64,000 bases of DNA from an uncultured Akkermansia sp. (GTDB lineage Bacteria; Verrucomicrobiota; Verrucomicrobiia; Verrucomicrobiales; Akkermansiaceae), in assembly GCA_947589295.1 (NCBI GenBank), contig CANQBZ010000002.1, positions 59,981 through 123,980 of the forward strand, written 5' to 3'. The notes beneath the pieces were generated by a model that did not search any database, had not been told where the DNA came from, and worked only from the letters and a program-made list of their open reading frames with translations. The stretch's first letter is position 1. Each line of letters begins with the position of its first letter. Shown here in pieces: positions 9,401-17,387 of this stretch. The position numbers and the translations under genes are program-made.

Positions 9401-11089
9401 TCAACCCGGCAAGGGGAAGTTGCGATTAAATTGGCTCACCTCATCGCGCAGAGCATCGTAAGCGCCGGGAGTGGGCTGTTTTTTCTGCTCAATGAGGAGG
9501 GCGAGGCAACGGTCGATGAAGGAAGCGACCTGGCAGACATCCTGCTCTTTCATGCCACGGGTGGTGACGGCAGGAGTGCCGATGCGAATGCCGGAGGGGG
9601 TTGAAGTGCTGCCTTTATCGAAAGGAATCGCGTTTTTGTTGACGGTGATGCCGACTTGATCGAGAGCGACCTGAGCCTCGGCGCCATTGAGGCCTTTCAC
9701 ACTGAGGTCAACGAGGAAGCAATGATTATCTGTGCCGCCGGCAACGATACGGTAACCGAGCTCGGCGAGCCGGTCGGCCATAGCCTTCGCATTTTTCACA
9801 ATCTGGGCGGCATAGGTGCGGAATTCAGGTCTGAGCGCCTCGCCCAAGCAAGCGGCTTTGGCAGCGATGACGTGCATGAGAGGCCCGCCCTGCAAGCCGG
9901 GGAAAGTGGCGCTGTTGAGTTTTTTAGCCCATTTTTCCTTGCACATGACCAGCCCGCCGCGCGGCCCGCGCAAGCTCTTGTGTGTGGTGGTGGACACAAA
10001 GTCGGCGTACGGCACGGGGGAGGGATGCACGCCCGCGGCCACAAGACCGGCAATGTGCGCCATGTCCACAAACATGATGGCGCCCACCTCGTCGCAAATT
10101 TGGCGGATGCGGGCAAAGTCGATAGTGCGCGAGTAAGCGGAGGCTCCGGCGAGGATGAGCGCGGGCTTCACCTCGCGCGCTTTGGCGGCCAGAGCATCGT
10201 AGTCGATGCACTCGGTATCAGGATTGACGCCGTAGTGTTCCACTTTGTAAAGTTTGCCGGAGAAGTTGGCAAAGAAGCCGTGGGAGAGGTGTCCGCCGTG
10301 GGCCAAGTCCATGCTCAGGATGGTGTCGCCGGGCTGCAAGCAAGCCAGGTACACGCTCATGTTGGCCTGAGAGCCGGAGTGCGCCTGCACATTCACATGC
10401 TCACAGCCAAAGAGAGCTTTCGCGCGGTCAATGGCAAGCTGCTCCACTTTGTCCACCACCTCGCAGCCGCCGTACCAGCGTTTGCCGGGGTAGCCCTCGG
10501 CGTACTTGTTGGTGAGCACGGAACCCTGCGCCTCCATGACGGAGGGGGAAGCAAAGTTTTCGGAAGCAATCAGCTCAATGTTGTTGTTTTGTCGGCGGCG
10601 TTCCTCCTCGATGTAGCCGGCGAGCTCCGGGTCAGTCACGGCCAAGGGAGAACCACTTGCTTTCAGCAACCGTTGGACATGTCGGCCCCCCTCAAACTCG
10701 GCAATGAGCCATGCGTGCAGGATGTCATCCAAATCATCCGGCGTGATGAAAGCCGAGGCCAGGCACATGACATTGGCGTCGTTGTGCTGACGGGAGAGCG
10801 CGGCAATCTGCGGCGTGCGTACGAGAGTGGCCCGCACACCGCGCCAGCGGTTGGCCGCAATGCTCATTCCCAATCCGGAAAAGCAGATAAGGATGCCGCG
10901 ATCCGCCCGACCATCCACCACGCGCCGACACACCTCATTCGCATAGTCGGAGTAGTCGCAAGATTCCTTGCTCATCGTCCCCACATCCTCGACCGTATAC
11001 CCCCACTCTCTGAGCATTTCGACCGCTGCTTGCTTCAAATCCACCCCTTTGTGATCCGCCCCAATGGCTATGCTCTGTTTGGTATCCAT
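9401..11089 (-). CDS. glyA: RpiB-type sugar-phosphate isomerase fused to serine hydroxymethyltransferase
   Basis: 562 aa with two enzymes in one chain. Residues 1-145 are RpiB/LacAB-like: GADHKG (Asp-His of the active site), the Cys of GILIC followed by [12 protein letters not shown], and the HNDANVMCL motif. Residues of about 150-562 are a full GlyA: ELIASENF, the AHSGSQAN region, [12 protein letters not shown], and the PLP lysine in [13 protein letters not shown] (about K371). RpiB interconverts ribose 5-phosphate and ribulose 5-phosphate; GlyA converts serine and tetrahydrofolate to glycine and methylene-tetrahydrofolate. Both are cytosolic. The usual RpiB loop GTGIG is FSGLG here. The start sits 9 bp from a consensus -10, so the mRNA should be nearly leaderless. 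Confidence 0.95.
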   Translation of the reverse strand: MDTKQSIAIGADHKGVDLKQAAVEMLREWGYTVEDVGTMSKESCDYSDYANEVCRRVVDGRADRGILICFSGLGMSIAANRWRGVRATLVRTPQIAALSRQHNDANVMCLASAFITPDDLDDILHAWLIAEFEGGRHVQRLLKASGSPLAVTDPELAGYIEEERRRQNNNIELIASENFASPSVMEAQGSVLTNKYAEGYPGKRWYGGCEVVDKVEQLAIDRAKALFGCEHVNVQAHSGSQANMSVYLACLQPGDTILSMDLAHGGHLSHGFFANFSGKLYKVEHYGVNPDTECIDYDALAAKAREVKPALILAGASAYSRTIDFARIRQICDEVGAIMFVDMAHIAGLVAAGVHPSPVPYADFVSTTTHKSLRGPRGGLVMCKEKWAKKLNSATFPGLQGGPLMHVIAAKAACLGEALRPEFRTYAAQIVKNAKAMADRLAELGYRIVAGGTDNHCFLVDLSVKGLNGAEAQVALDQVGITVNKNAIPFDKGSTSTPSGIRIGTPAVTTRGMKEQDVCQVASFIDRCLALLIEQKKQPTPGAYDALRDEVSQFNRNFPLPG

Positions 11090-11098
11090 ACGCCCAAC

Positions 11099-11126
11099 AT
11101 TATAGGGAGCAGGCGGAAAATGTCAA
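11099..11126 (-). promoter_or_regulatory. rpiB-glyA promoter
   Basis: Perfect consensus on the minus strand: TTGACA (11126-11121), a 16-bp spacer, TATAAT (11104-11099). The ATG at 11089 begins 9 nt beyond the -10, so transcription should start at or just before it. Confidence 0.8.
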
Positions 11127-11146
11127 CAAAAGACATCGGGGAATCA

Positions 11147-11175
11147 GGGCAAACGCACGAGAAAATGCGTTTGCC
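11147..11175. repeat. REP-like palindrome, copy 1
   Basis: Two perfect 10-bp arms, GGCAAACGCA and TGCGTTTGCC, around CGAGAAAA. Related copies lie at 11810-11838 (inverted) and 60154-60181. The left arm with its flank, CAGGGCAAACGCA, equals the ISAs1-family terminal repeat at 44749, so a link to that element is possible. Confidence 0.6.
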
Positions 11176-11556
11176 ATTTACGATCCGGGGAGTCTGCAGC
11201 CGGGAATCGTGCTTATCGATGAGGTGGAGACGCATCTGCACCTCGAATTGCAGCGGCTTGTGATGCCCATTCTCACCTCTCTTTTCCCGAAAATACAGTT
11301 TATTGTCACCACGCATTCTCCTTTCGTTCTTTCGTCGATTGGCAATGCTGTGGCATTTGATTTGGAGAAGCACGAAGCGCTGATCGAGGGATATTTTGGA
11401 GTTCAGGACACACCGGCCGCCATCACGGGTAGACTCCGCCGTGTCCGTGAACTTATCCGGACGGGAAACAACCTCGCCGCCAAGCTTAGCTTGCTTCGTG
11501 ACTGTCCCGCCCTCCTGGAGGATTTTCGGCAGGAGACAATTTGGAATCGCTCCTAG
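11176..11556 (+). pseudogene. C-terminal remnant of an AAA/ABC-like ATPase
   Basis: The frame reads [20 protein letters not shown], then HLELQ, then [15 protein letters not shown]. This is the Walker B (VLIDEVE) and switch-histidine (TTHSP) end of the AAA_21/OLD-like ATPase family, about 127 codons, ending at TAG 11554-11556. The Walker A half is absent and no start codon with an upstream signal is visible: homology begins right at the REP-like repeat. Such ATPases often belong to defence or phage-exclusion loci, but nothing else of one remains here. It is best read as a truncated relic. Confidence 0.7.
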
Positions 11557-11809
11557 GTGGCCGGGATTGCAGCGCCAAGCAGACGGAGTCTGCCTATTGA
11601 CGATTTGCGACACGCCTGACAGACCTATGAGGAGAGCTCGCGTCAGCGCGGTTAGTAACAGCGTACGGGTAGCGCAAAGGCTCTGCCTCGGAAGAGTTTG
11701 ACCTGATCGGGGAATGACGAACTGGAATGATGCGGGCTTGAGCGTGAGCTCGCGCAGCAAACGAGGGAGCGGAGCCGTCCTCCAGGCCTTGCCGACGAGC
11801 ATTCGCAGT
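11557..11809. other. Non-coding stretch downstream of ATPase relic
   Basis: I see no gene here. The long leftward frame across 11068-11865 is antisense to the relic and shows no family likeness. The stretch ends at the second REP-like repeat, just before the zinc-transporter promoter. Confidence 0.5.
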
Positions 11810-11838
11810 GGCAGACGCATTTTCTCATGCACTTGTCC
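11810..11838. repeat. REP-like palindrome, copy 2 (inverted)
   Basis: Read on the minus strand it aligns with copy 1 around the shared core GAGAAAATGCG and ends in TGCCA. Together the two copies bracket the ATPase relic as imperfect inverted repeats about 660 bp apart. Confidence 0.55.
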
Positions 11839-11858
11839 CGTGGAGATAGGCGAAAACA

Positions 11859-11887
11859 TTGACAAAATCGGGAGGTACGGTTATGCT
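11859..11887 (+). promoter_or_regulatory. Promoter of the metal-uptake operon
   Basis: TTGACA (11859-11864), a 17-bp spacer, TATGCT (11882-11887). Exactly 6 nt separate the -10 from the ATG at 11894, which places the A of ATG at about +1: a leaderless start. I see no Zur box I can defend. Confidence 0.7.
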
Positions 11888-11893
11888 CAGGCC

Positions 11894-12760
11894 ATGCGTT
11901 TTATCATGCTCATAGCGCTGTTTGCCGCCCAGATTGCGTGGGGGGGAGCTGTGCGCGTGGCAAGCCTGCACCCGCTGCTCAGTGAAATGGCCCGGCGCGT
12001 GGGCGGAGAGGATGTGGAGGTTGTGGACTTGTTCCCACCGCATGGTGAACTGCACCGTTTTGAACCCGGCGCGCAGGAGCTGGCGGCGGCGGTGCGGAGT
12101 CGGCTGATCCTGGCCTGCGGCAAGGGAGTGGAGCCGTACTTGGGAGCGCTGCGCGAGGTTTTTTCCGCGGCCAACCCGCCGGTGCGCGTGCTGGAGCTGG
12201 GAGACGCGGCGCCGGAGGTGATGACCCCTGAGGGCAGCCTTGATCCGCACTGGTGGAATGCACCGGAGAACATGAAACGGGCCGCTTTTGGGCTGGCCCT
12301 GGCCCTGTCGGAAGAATTGCCGGAGCAACAAGAAGCGATCCGCGCACGACTGACAGCCTATGCGCAGGCTATGGACGAACTTACTCGCGAGGCACGACTG
12401 GCGCTGGCTCATGTGCCGGAGGAGCGCCGCACGCTTGTGACCGAGCATGCCGCCATGTGCCATTTTTGTGCGGCGTTTCGTTTGCATCCCATCGCGGTGC
12501 AAGGAGCGGCAGCAGAGGGCGAAGGGGATATGGCGAGCGTAGCGCAGTTGACCCGCGAGCTGAGGCGGCGGGGGGTGCGGCGAGTGTACGCCGAGCTGCG
12601 CGAGGCTCCGCGTTTTTTGCAGAATATAGCGGCGGCTGCCGGCGCCGAAGTGGGGGAACTCTCCATGGATGGAGTAGCGCCCGGCCAGCCGACGTACGAA
12701 ACCCTGTTTCGCAACAACCTGCGCGCCGTGTGCGAAGGATTTTTGTGTGAAAAGAAATGA
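11894..12760 (+). CDS. znuA: Metal ABC transporter substrate-binding protein (zinc/manganese type)
   Basis: 288 aa. The start at 11894 is fixed by the adjoining promoter and opens a signal peptide (MRFIMLIALFAAQIAWGG). It is a cluster A-I (ZnuA/TroA) binding protein: SLHPLLSEMARRVGG at the N-terminus, HGELHRFEP (first metal His), DPHWWNAPEN (family signature DPHxW), TEHAAMCHFCAAFRL (the usual SHDAFxYF position) and YAELREAP. It captures a divalent metal in the periplasm for the ATPase and permease encoded downstream. A His-rich loop is missing. Metal choice, Zn or Mn, cannot be told from sequence alone. It overlaps the next gene by ATGA. Confidence 0.85.
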   Translation: MRFIMLIALFAAQIAWGGAVRVASLHPLLSEMARRVGGEDVEVVDLFPPHGELHRFEPGAQELAAAVRSRLILACGKGVEPYLGALREVFSAANPPVRVLELGDAAPEVMTPEGSLDPHWWNAPENMKRAAFGLALALSEELPEQQEAIRARLTAYAQAMDELTREARLALAHVPEERRTLVTEHAAMCHFCAAFRLHPIAVQGAAAEGEGDMASVAQLTRELRRRGVRRVYAELREAPRFLQNIAAAAGAEVGELSMDGVAPGQPTYETLFRNNLRAVCEGFLCEKK

Positions 12761-13206
12761 CGATGAACCACCCCATTGCTGTGATAGGCTACACCCTGCT
12801 GGGAGTGATGGCGGCGGGGGCGCCGCTGATCTACTTCGCAAAGGGGCCAACGCCCGAAGCGGAACAAAAGCCGACAGACGTTCCGAGGGAAATCACTGCG
12901 CCCACCCCCGTGCTGGTGCGTTACGCGGACCAACCCGTGGAAATCTGCATACGCCGCACGGGCAAAGAGCTGCTGCGGCTCAAACCTGATCGCAGTGGGA
13001 CGTGGTACGGCACGCTTTCGTTGCCCGTGATCTCGCCGGGGAGAACGCTGGAGCTCGAGGTGCAGACACGGTGGCCCGGCGCGCCCACCACCAACCAGGC
13101 CGTTACCCTGGAAATCATGCCCGCAGGACTGCGCACAAGCGCCGACACGCAGTGGAGCCACAGCGGCGAGAGCGAGTTGCACACCACTTTCATCTTCCGA
13201 TGGTAA
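12757..13206 (+). CDS. Membrane-anchored protein of unknown function inside the metal-uptake operon
   Basis: 149 aa. I do not recognise the family. Residues 6-28 (AVIGYTLLGVMAAGAPLIYF) are one membrane segment or an uncleaved signal anchor, followed by a Pro-rich linker and a beta-rich domain of about 100 residues that probably faces the periplasm. It starts inside the stop of znuA (ATGA) and overlaps the ATPase gene by 7 bp, so it is co-translated with the transporter. An accessory role in metal uptake is inferred only from that position. Confidence 0.7.
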   Translation: MTMNHPIAVIGYTLLGVMAAGAPLIYFAKGPTPEAEQKPTDVPREITAPTPVLVRYADQPVEICIRRTGKELLRLKPDRSGTWYGTLSLPVISPGRTLELEVQTRWPGAPTTNQAVTLEIMPAGLRTSADTQWSHSGESELHTTFIFRW

Positions 13207-13964
13207 GCCCAGAAGACCACATTTGCTGGGGAGCGGCCAACCCCAACCACCACCCGCACGAGCTGCAGGTGCGCGAGCTGAGCGCCGCCTACCCCCGGGC
13301 CGCCCAACCGACGCTCGACAGACTGCACTTCAGCATCCACTGCGGGCACACGCTGGCAGTGATGGGGCCCAACGGAGCGGGCAAATCCACGCTGCTCAAT
13401 GTGCTGGCGGGATTGATGGGCACGATGAACGGCGAAGTGCTTTGGGATGGCAGAGCGCTGCACCACACGCGGCGCGAGGTGGCCTGGCTCCCGCAGCGCA
13501 GCCAGGTGGACCTTTCCTTCCCCATCACCGTGCGCGAGCTGGTGGAGATGGGTCGCTACCCCGCGCTCGGTCCCTGGCGGGCAGCGGGTGAGCACGATGC
13601 GCTCATGGTCGATAAGGCCATGCACACGCTGCACATCGCCGATTTGCAGCGCCGACAGATACGCGAACTTTCCGGCGGGCAGCTGCAACGCGTTTTCCTG
13701 GCGCGAGCGCTGGCGCAAGAGGCGCATATCCTGCTGCTGGACGAGCCCTTCACCGGGCTGGATGCTCCGGGCGCGGGCGCACTGGGCGAGCTGCTGGGCG
13801 AGCTTGCACACGAAGGGCGATTGGTCATCGCGAGTTACCACGATGTGGACCATGCCGCGAGCTACTTCGACTACGCACTTCTGCTACGCAAGGGGAAGCA
13901 GATGGGCTTCGGCCCCTGCGCGCAGACGCTCACTCGGGAAAATCTTCAGTGCACGTACTCATGA
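13200..13964 (+). CDS. znuC: Metal ABC transporter ATP-binding protein
   Basis: 254 aa from the ATG at 13200, which overlaps the preceding stop; longer upstream frames have no likeness to the family. Walker A GPNGAGKST, Q-loop AWLPQRSQ, signature LSGGQLQR, Walker B ILLLDEPF, D-loop GLDAPG and switch His (YHDVDHA) are all present. It powers import of the divalent metal captured by the binding protein through the permease encoded next. The operon order is binding protein, unknown anchor, ATPase, permease, all overlapping. Confidence 0.9.
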   Translation: MVSPEDHICWGAANPNHHPHELQVRELSAAYPRAAQPTLDRLHFSIHCGHTLAVMGPNGAGKSTLLNVLAGLMGTMNGEVLWDGRALHHTRREVAWLPQRSQVDLSFPITVRELVEMGRYPALGPWRAAGEHDALMVDKAMHTLHIADLQRRQIRELSGGQLQRVFLARALAQEAHILLLDEPFTGLDAPGAGALGELLGELAHEGRLVIASYHDVDHAASYFDYALLLRKGKQMGFGPCAQTLTRENLQCTYS

Positions 13965-14779
13965 AGGACTTTCTCCAGTATCTGGCCGAACCCATTGCGC
14001 TGCGCACGCTATGGGCCTGTGCCGTGATCGGCTTTGTGGATGGTTATGTGAGCGCGCTGGTGGTGCTGAGGCGCTCGTCCCTGCAAATTGGTGCGGTGAG
14101 CTGCGCGCTGCTGCCCGGCATAGCCGTGGGCATCCTGCTTTTCGGGCTGGGACAATGGAGCGCCCTGGCAGGAGCAGTGGTGGCGGGACTGCTGGTGGGA
14201 CTCAGCTCACTTTTTGTGGCGCGCAGCACAGTGCTGCACCACGATGCCGCGCTCTCGATCATTCACTCCGCCGCCTTTGCGCTCGGTTACGTTATTCTCG
14301 TACGCCTCGGTCTGCAACAGAGGGTGGATGACTGGCTCTTCGGCAACATCATGAGCATGAGCTTTGCCGATCTCTGCATAGCCTACGGCATTGGCGCCAC
14401 GGCCCTGCTTGGACTCACCCTCTTCCAACGACCGCTACTGCTCTGGCTCTTTGACGCGCGCACTGCGACCAGTCTTGGACTGCCGACCCGCGGCATCAGC
14501 TACGCTGTGTACGCTCTCATTGTGATGGCGCTTGTTTCCTCCCTCCAGGCAGTTGGGGCGTTGCTCACGCTGGGACTACTGGTGGCGCCCGGTGGAATTA
14601 TGCGCCTGCTCAGCAACCGAGCTTCCACGATGTTTTGGGGCGGTGGTTGCATAGGAGCCGGGTGCTCCGTGCTGGCCTTCTTCATCTCTTACCCGCTGAA
14701 TCTGCACTTGGGCGCCACTATCATCTTGCTGCTTGGCGTCGTGTTCTGTGTGGCTTGGTTTTTCGGGAAGAGGAAGTAA
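13961..14779 (+). CDS. znuB: Metal ABC transporter permease (ABC-3 family)
   Basis: 272 aa from the ATG at 13961, overlapping the ATPase stop as ATGA; a GTG four codons upstream is less likely. It has seven to nine hydrophobic helices and the family features FVDGYVSALVVLRRSSLQIGA at the start and LLTLGLLVAPGGIMRLL near residue 210. It forms the inner-membrane channel of the Zn/Mn importer. The operon ends here, abutting a convergent gene with no gap. Confidence 0.9.
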   Translation: MKDFLQYLAEPIALRTLWACAVIGFVDGYVSALVVLRRSSLQIGAVSCALLPGIAVGILLFGLGQWSALAGAVVAGLLVGLSSLFVARSTVLHHDAALSIIHSAAFALGYVILVRLGLQQRVDDWLFGNIMSMSFADLCIAYGIGATALLGLTLFQRPLLLWLFDARTATSLGLPTRGISYAVYALIVMALVSSLQAVGALLTLGLLVAPGGIMRLLSNRASTMFWGGGCIGAGCSVLAFFISYPLNLHLGATIILLLGVVFCVAWFFGKRK

Positions 14780-15325
14780 TCAGAGCGGACAGTAGCAAAT
14801 GCGCAAAGGGATGGAGAGAATTCCCGCCGCATGCAAGTCGGCCATCGTGGAGCAAAAGGTGCGCCAAGCGGCTGCATCCGGGGTGGAAATGCAGCCTTCC
14901 GACCCATAACGCTCCGCAAAATGAAGCATCAGAAATGTGCGACCGGCGCCGGGCGGATCCGGCACGCGAAAACCGCGAAGATTGCCGGTTCGTTCGGTGC
15001 CCAGCCTGGTGCTGCCGATATCCGGGAAGCAGGTATCGGGGAAATCGGCAGGATTGTAGGCGCCCCAAGCTGCGTTCGCCGGGAAGAGCCCCGCCCGGGC
15101 AAAGGGACTGTTCGCGCTCATCCAACCGCCCGTTTGCACAGACATTTCGAGCAGCAAACGGTGCAACAAAGCGGAGCGCAAACGCAGCACGCCGAGCCGC
15201 ACGCAACCGGAGGCGCACAGGGAGTTGCGCTGTTCCTCGCGCCGTACGGGGGCAGCTCCCACGGCGTAGAAAACAACCTCTGCATGAGGAGAAGCGTTGT
15301 GGAGCGCGGCAGCCGACATGGGCAT
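14780..15325 (-). CDS. Putative cysteine protein with L,D-transpeptidase/DUF2778-like motif
   Basis: 181 aa, 13 bp downstream of the dynamin-like gene. The C-terminal half contains LMLHFAERYGSEGCIS, a His followed after eight residues by Ser-x-Gly-Cys. This resembles the HxxxxxxxS(E/H)GCI signature of L,D-transpeptidase-like folds (YkuD, DUF2778/Tlde1, DUF5675), in which the Cys is catalytic. The family acts on peptidoglycan peptides. The first 80 residues are Ala/Arg-rich with no clear signal peptide. The resemblance is to one motif only, so the function is tentative; an unrelated hypothetical protein is possible. Confidence 0.5.
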   Translation of the reverse strand: MPMSAAALHNASPHAEVVFYAVGAAPVRREEQRNSLCASGCVRLGVLRLRSALLHRLLLEMSVQTGGWMSANSPFARAGLFPANAAWGAYNPADFPDTCFPDIGSTRLGTERTGNLRGFRVPDPPGAGRTFLMLHFAERYGSEGCISTPDAAAWRTFCSTMADLHAAGILSIPLRICYCPL

Positions 15326-15338
15326 GAGGGATGCGGAT

Positions 15339-17237
15339 TTATTGCAGGGCCTTGAGACGGCGCGCGGTGAGCAGCGTGGGCGCCAGGCTTTTGCGCAGCG
15401 TATTCACCATCTCGATATCCGCCTGAGCGGTGGCAATGCTGCGCCCAATTTGCTCGGATTGCTCAAAACCCTCCAGCTCCGCAAGCAGGCATGTCTCCAG
15501 CGCGGCAATGCGGCTCGATACAAAGCGATCCAGAGCCTCGCCAACCTTCTTTTTCCACGCCTCCAGACGAGCGGCTATGTTTTCGCGACCGACACGACGC
15601 CACTCCGGGACCGTTTTGTTGTAGCTGCAGGAGCGGTTGATCATACCCAGGAACGTGGTTTCTCGCAGCGCTCCCAGAGGGATGGGGCTGCAATCCAGCG
15701 GCACGTGCTCCCATGCGTTGAGCACGGCCTTCACATAATCTTTCTCAATTTCTGCGGCCGAGCGGCGTTTGAGGATATCTGCACATTGAGCAATTTTCTC
15801 CTTTTCCAACTCGGTGAGCTCGCAGATTTTAGCGGGGGAGAGCACATGCGTTTCCTGCTCGGCAGCCAAGTCTCCCAAGTCGTTTTCGGCCTTGGCACGG
15901 ATACGGTTGAGCGGCTGAGCGAGCATATCATGCGTCATCCAATCCGGGGGGAAATAGCCATCCACCGCTAAGTCGAGAATGGCATCCAGGCGAGTGTTGA
16001 GGGTCTGCCGCGCCTGGTCCGCCAAATAACCACAGCGCAGGCGACCTTCGTGCAGATTGCTGCTTTCAATGGATTCGCGCAGGCGAGCAGCGTCCATAAG
16101 GCGATGCACCGATGCTTGGATTTCGTGCACATGAGAGATGTGGGAGCGGCTTTGCGCAGAGAAGTTTTTAAGACGCAGGTCAAGTCCCTCCAGAGTTTTG
16201 AGCAAGTAATCCGCCGAGTTGCGCCGCAGCGTGATCTCCGGGTGACTCAAGTCGGCAAGCACCTCCTCTTCTAACGTATCAAGATTGGAATCGCGGCGCG
16301 AGGGGGTATCGGCCGAATCGGGGGGAAGGCCCTTCTCCTGGCAACGCAAATCAAGCTGCCACCAGGCCAGGCCGGCGTTGACCCACGAGCCCGGAATGAC
16401 TTTGCGAATAAAGTCGCCGAGCTGTTTTTGAGTGGTGACTTGCTGAACTTGCTGCTGTTGCTCCTGATCGGCCGGCGAGAGCCAGAATTGGGCCTCGATG
16501 CGATTCTGCACCACACGAATGGGGCGCTGCGAGCGCTCCATGGCAGCGCGGAGGTAGTCGCGCGTGTCCGGTGTGAGCGCGGCGAACGAACTCTGCACCA
16601 GCAAGAAATAGTCTGCGTTTTCATTCATCCACTCGTGCAGCTCCTCATCGTGCCAGTTGGAGGTGAGGCCATCCATGCCGGGCATGTCGATGATGCCGAT
16701 ACCTGCTTGAAGGAGGCGGGCAGAGGGTTCTACCAGGAAAATGGCAGCGCAGCCGGCGCTGGTGTGACCCTGGGCCCAAGCATCCAAATTTGCCTGGGTG
16801 ATGTTACGGCGATCCACGGAGATTTTTTCATGGAACTCGGGAGGGGCAATATGGCGCAGGTAGTCAATCACCAGCTCAAAGAGGTCCTGCTCGCTCAGAG
16901 AATCCGCCGCCAGCGGGGAAAAGAGTTCCATGCGCTCAGTGCCGTCATCGCTCGCCAGGATAATCATGGGAAGGCGCGTGGTTTCCACCCCCAATTTGGT
17001 AGCGCAGAGATTGCGACGAGTCAGGCAGTTGGTGAGTGTGGATTTGCCGCTCTTCACCGAGCCGATCGTAGCCATGAGCAGCAACTTGGATTCAAAACGC
17101 GCCAGACTGCGCCTCACCTCCTTGCTCCCGCGCGTCAGCACCGCACGCAGCTCGGGACTCGCTTCGCGCACGCCCTCTATCTTGTCGGCATACCCTCGCG
17201 CTTCCTCGCACAGGGCATTGAGTTGCTCATCCATCAT
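15339..17237 (-). CDS. Dynamin-like GTPase
   Basis: 632 aa. G1/P-loop GSVKSGKSTL (about residues 58-67), G3 DMPGMDG (about 187) and a G4-like VVQNRIE (about 238) are visible. A long helical C-terminal part with Glu/Arg/Leu heptads and a short Gly/Ala/Leu-poor tail follows, as in bacterial dynamin-family proteins. These bind membranes and act in membrane remodelling, stress protection or phage resistance; which applies here is not visible. The start ATG is 7 nt from a -10 (17245-17250), so it is nearly leaderless. The transpeptidase-like gene follows at once and is probably co-transcribed. Confidence 0.8.
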   Translation of the reverse strand: MMDEQLNALCEEARGYADKIEGVREASPELRAVLTRGSKEVRRSLARFESKLLLMATIGSVKSGKSTLTNCLTRRNLCATKLGVETTRLPMIILASDDGTERMELFSPLAADSLSEQDLFELVIDYLRHIAPPEFHEKISVDRRNITQANLDAWAQGHTSAGCAAIFLVEPSARLLQAGIGIIDMPGMDGLTSNWHDEELHEWMNENADYFLLVQSSFAALTPDTRDYLRAAMERSQRPIRVVQNRIEAQFWLSPADQEQQQQVQQVTTQKQLGDFIRKVIPGSWVNAGLAWWQLDLRCQEKGLPPDSADTPSRRDSNLDTLEEEVLADLSHPEITLRRNSADYLLKTLEGLDLRLKNFSAQSRSHISHVHEIQASVHRLMDAARLRESIESSNLHEGRLRCGYLADQARQTLNTRLDAILDLAVDGYFPPDWMTHDMLAQPLNRIRAKAENDLGDLAAEQETHVLSPAKICELTELEKEKIAQCADILKRRSAAEIEKDYVKAVLNAWEHVPLDCSPIPLGALRETTFLGMINRSCSYNKTVPEWRRVGRENIAARLEAWKKKVGEALDRFVSSRIAALETCLLAELEGFEQSEQIGRSIATAQADIEMVNTLRKSLAPTLLTARRLKALQ

Positions 17238-17244
17238 GCCTGCA

Positions 17245-17273
17245 AGGATAGAGCATCAGCACCGGTATGTCAA
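17245..17273 (-). promoter_or_regulatory. Promoter of the dynamin-like gene
   Basis: TTGACA (17273-17268), a 17-bp spacer, TATCCT (17250-17245), and 7 nt to the ATG at 17237. Confidence 0.65.
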
Positions 17274-17387
17274 GAGAATGTGCGAGATAGAGGAGTGCGA
17301 TGGAGCGAAGTTGGAAATGCGACTCGCACCCGGGCGCGCCAAGGCGTCAGCCGGACGGGGCGGCCATTGCCCACGACAAACGTCTGT

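Noticed and set aside
9656-11263. 535-codon open frame on the plus strand
   Set aside because: It is the complement of the conserved rpiB-glyA gene; its sequence is His/Gly/Val-rich shadow with no motif.
11068-11865. 265-codon open frame on the minus strand
   Set aside because: It crosses both REP-like repeats and the metal-uptake promoter and is antisense to the recognisable ATPase relic.
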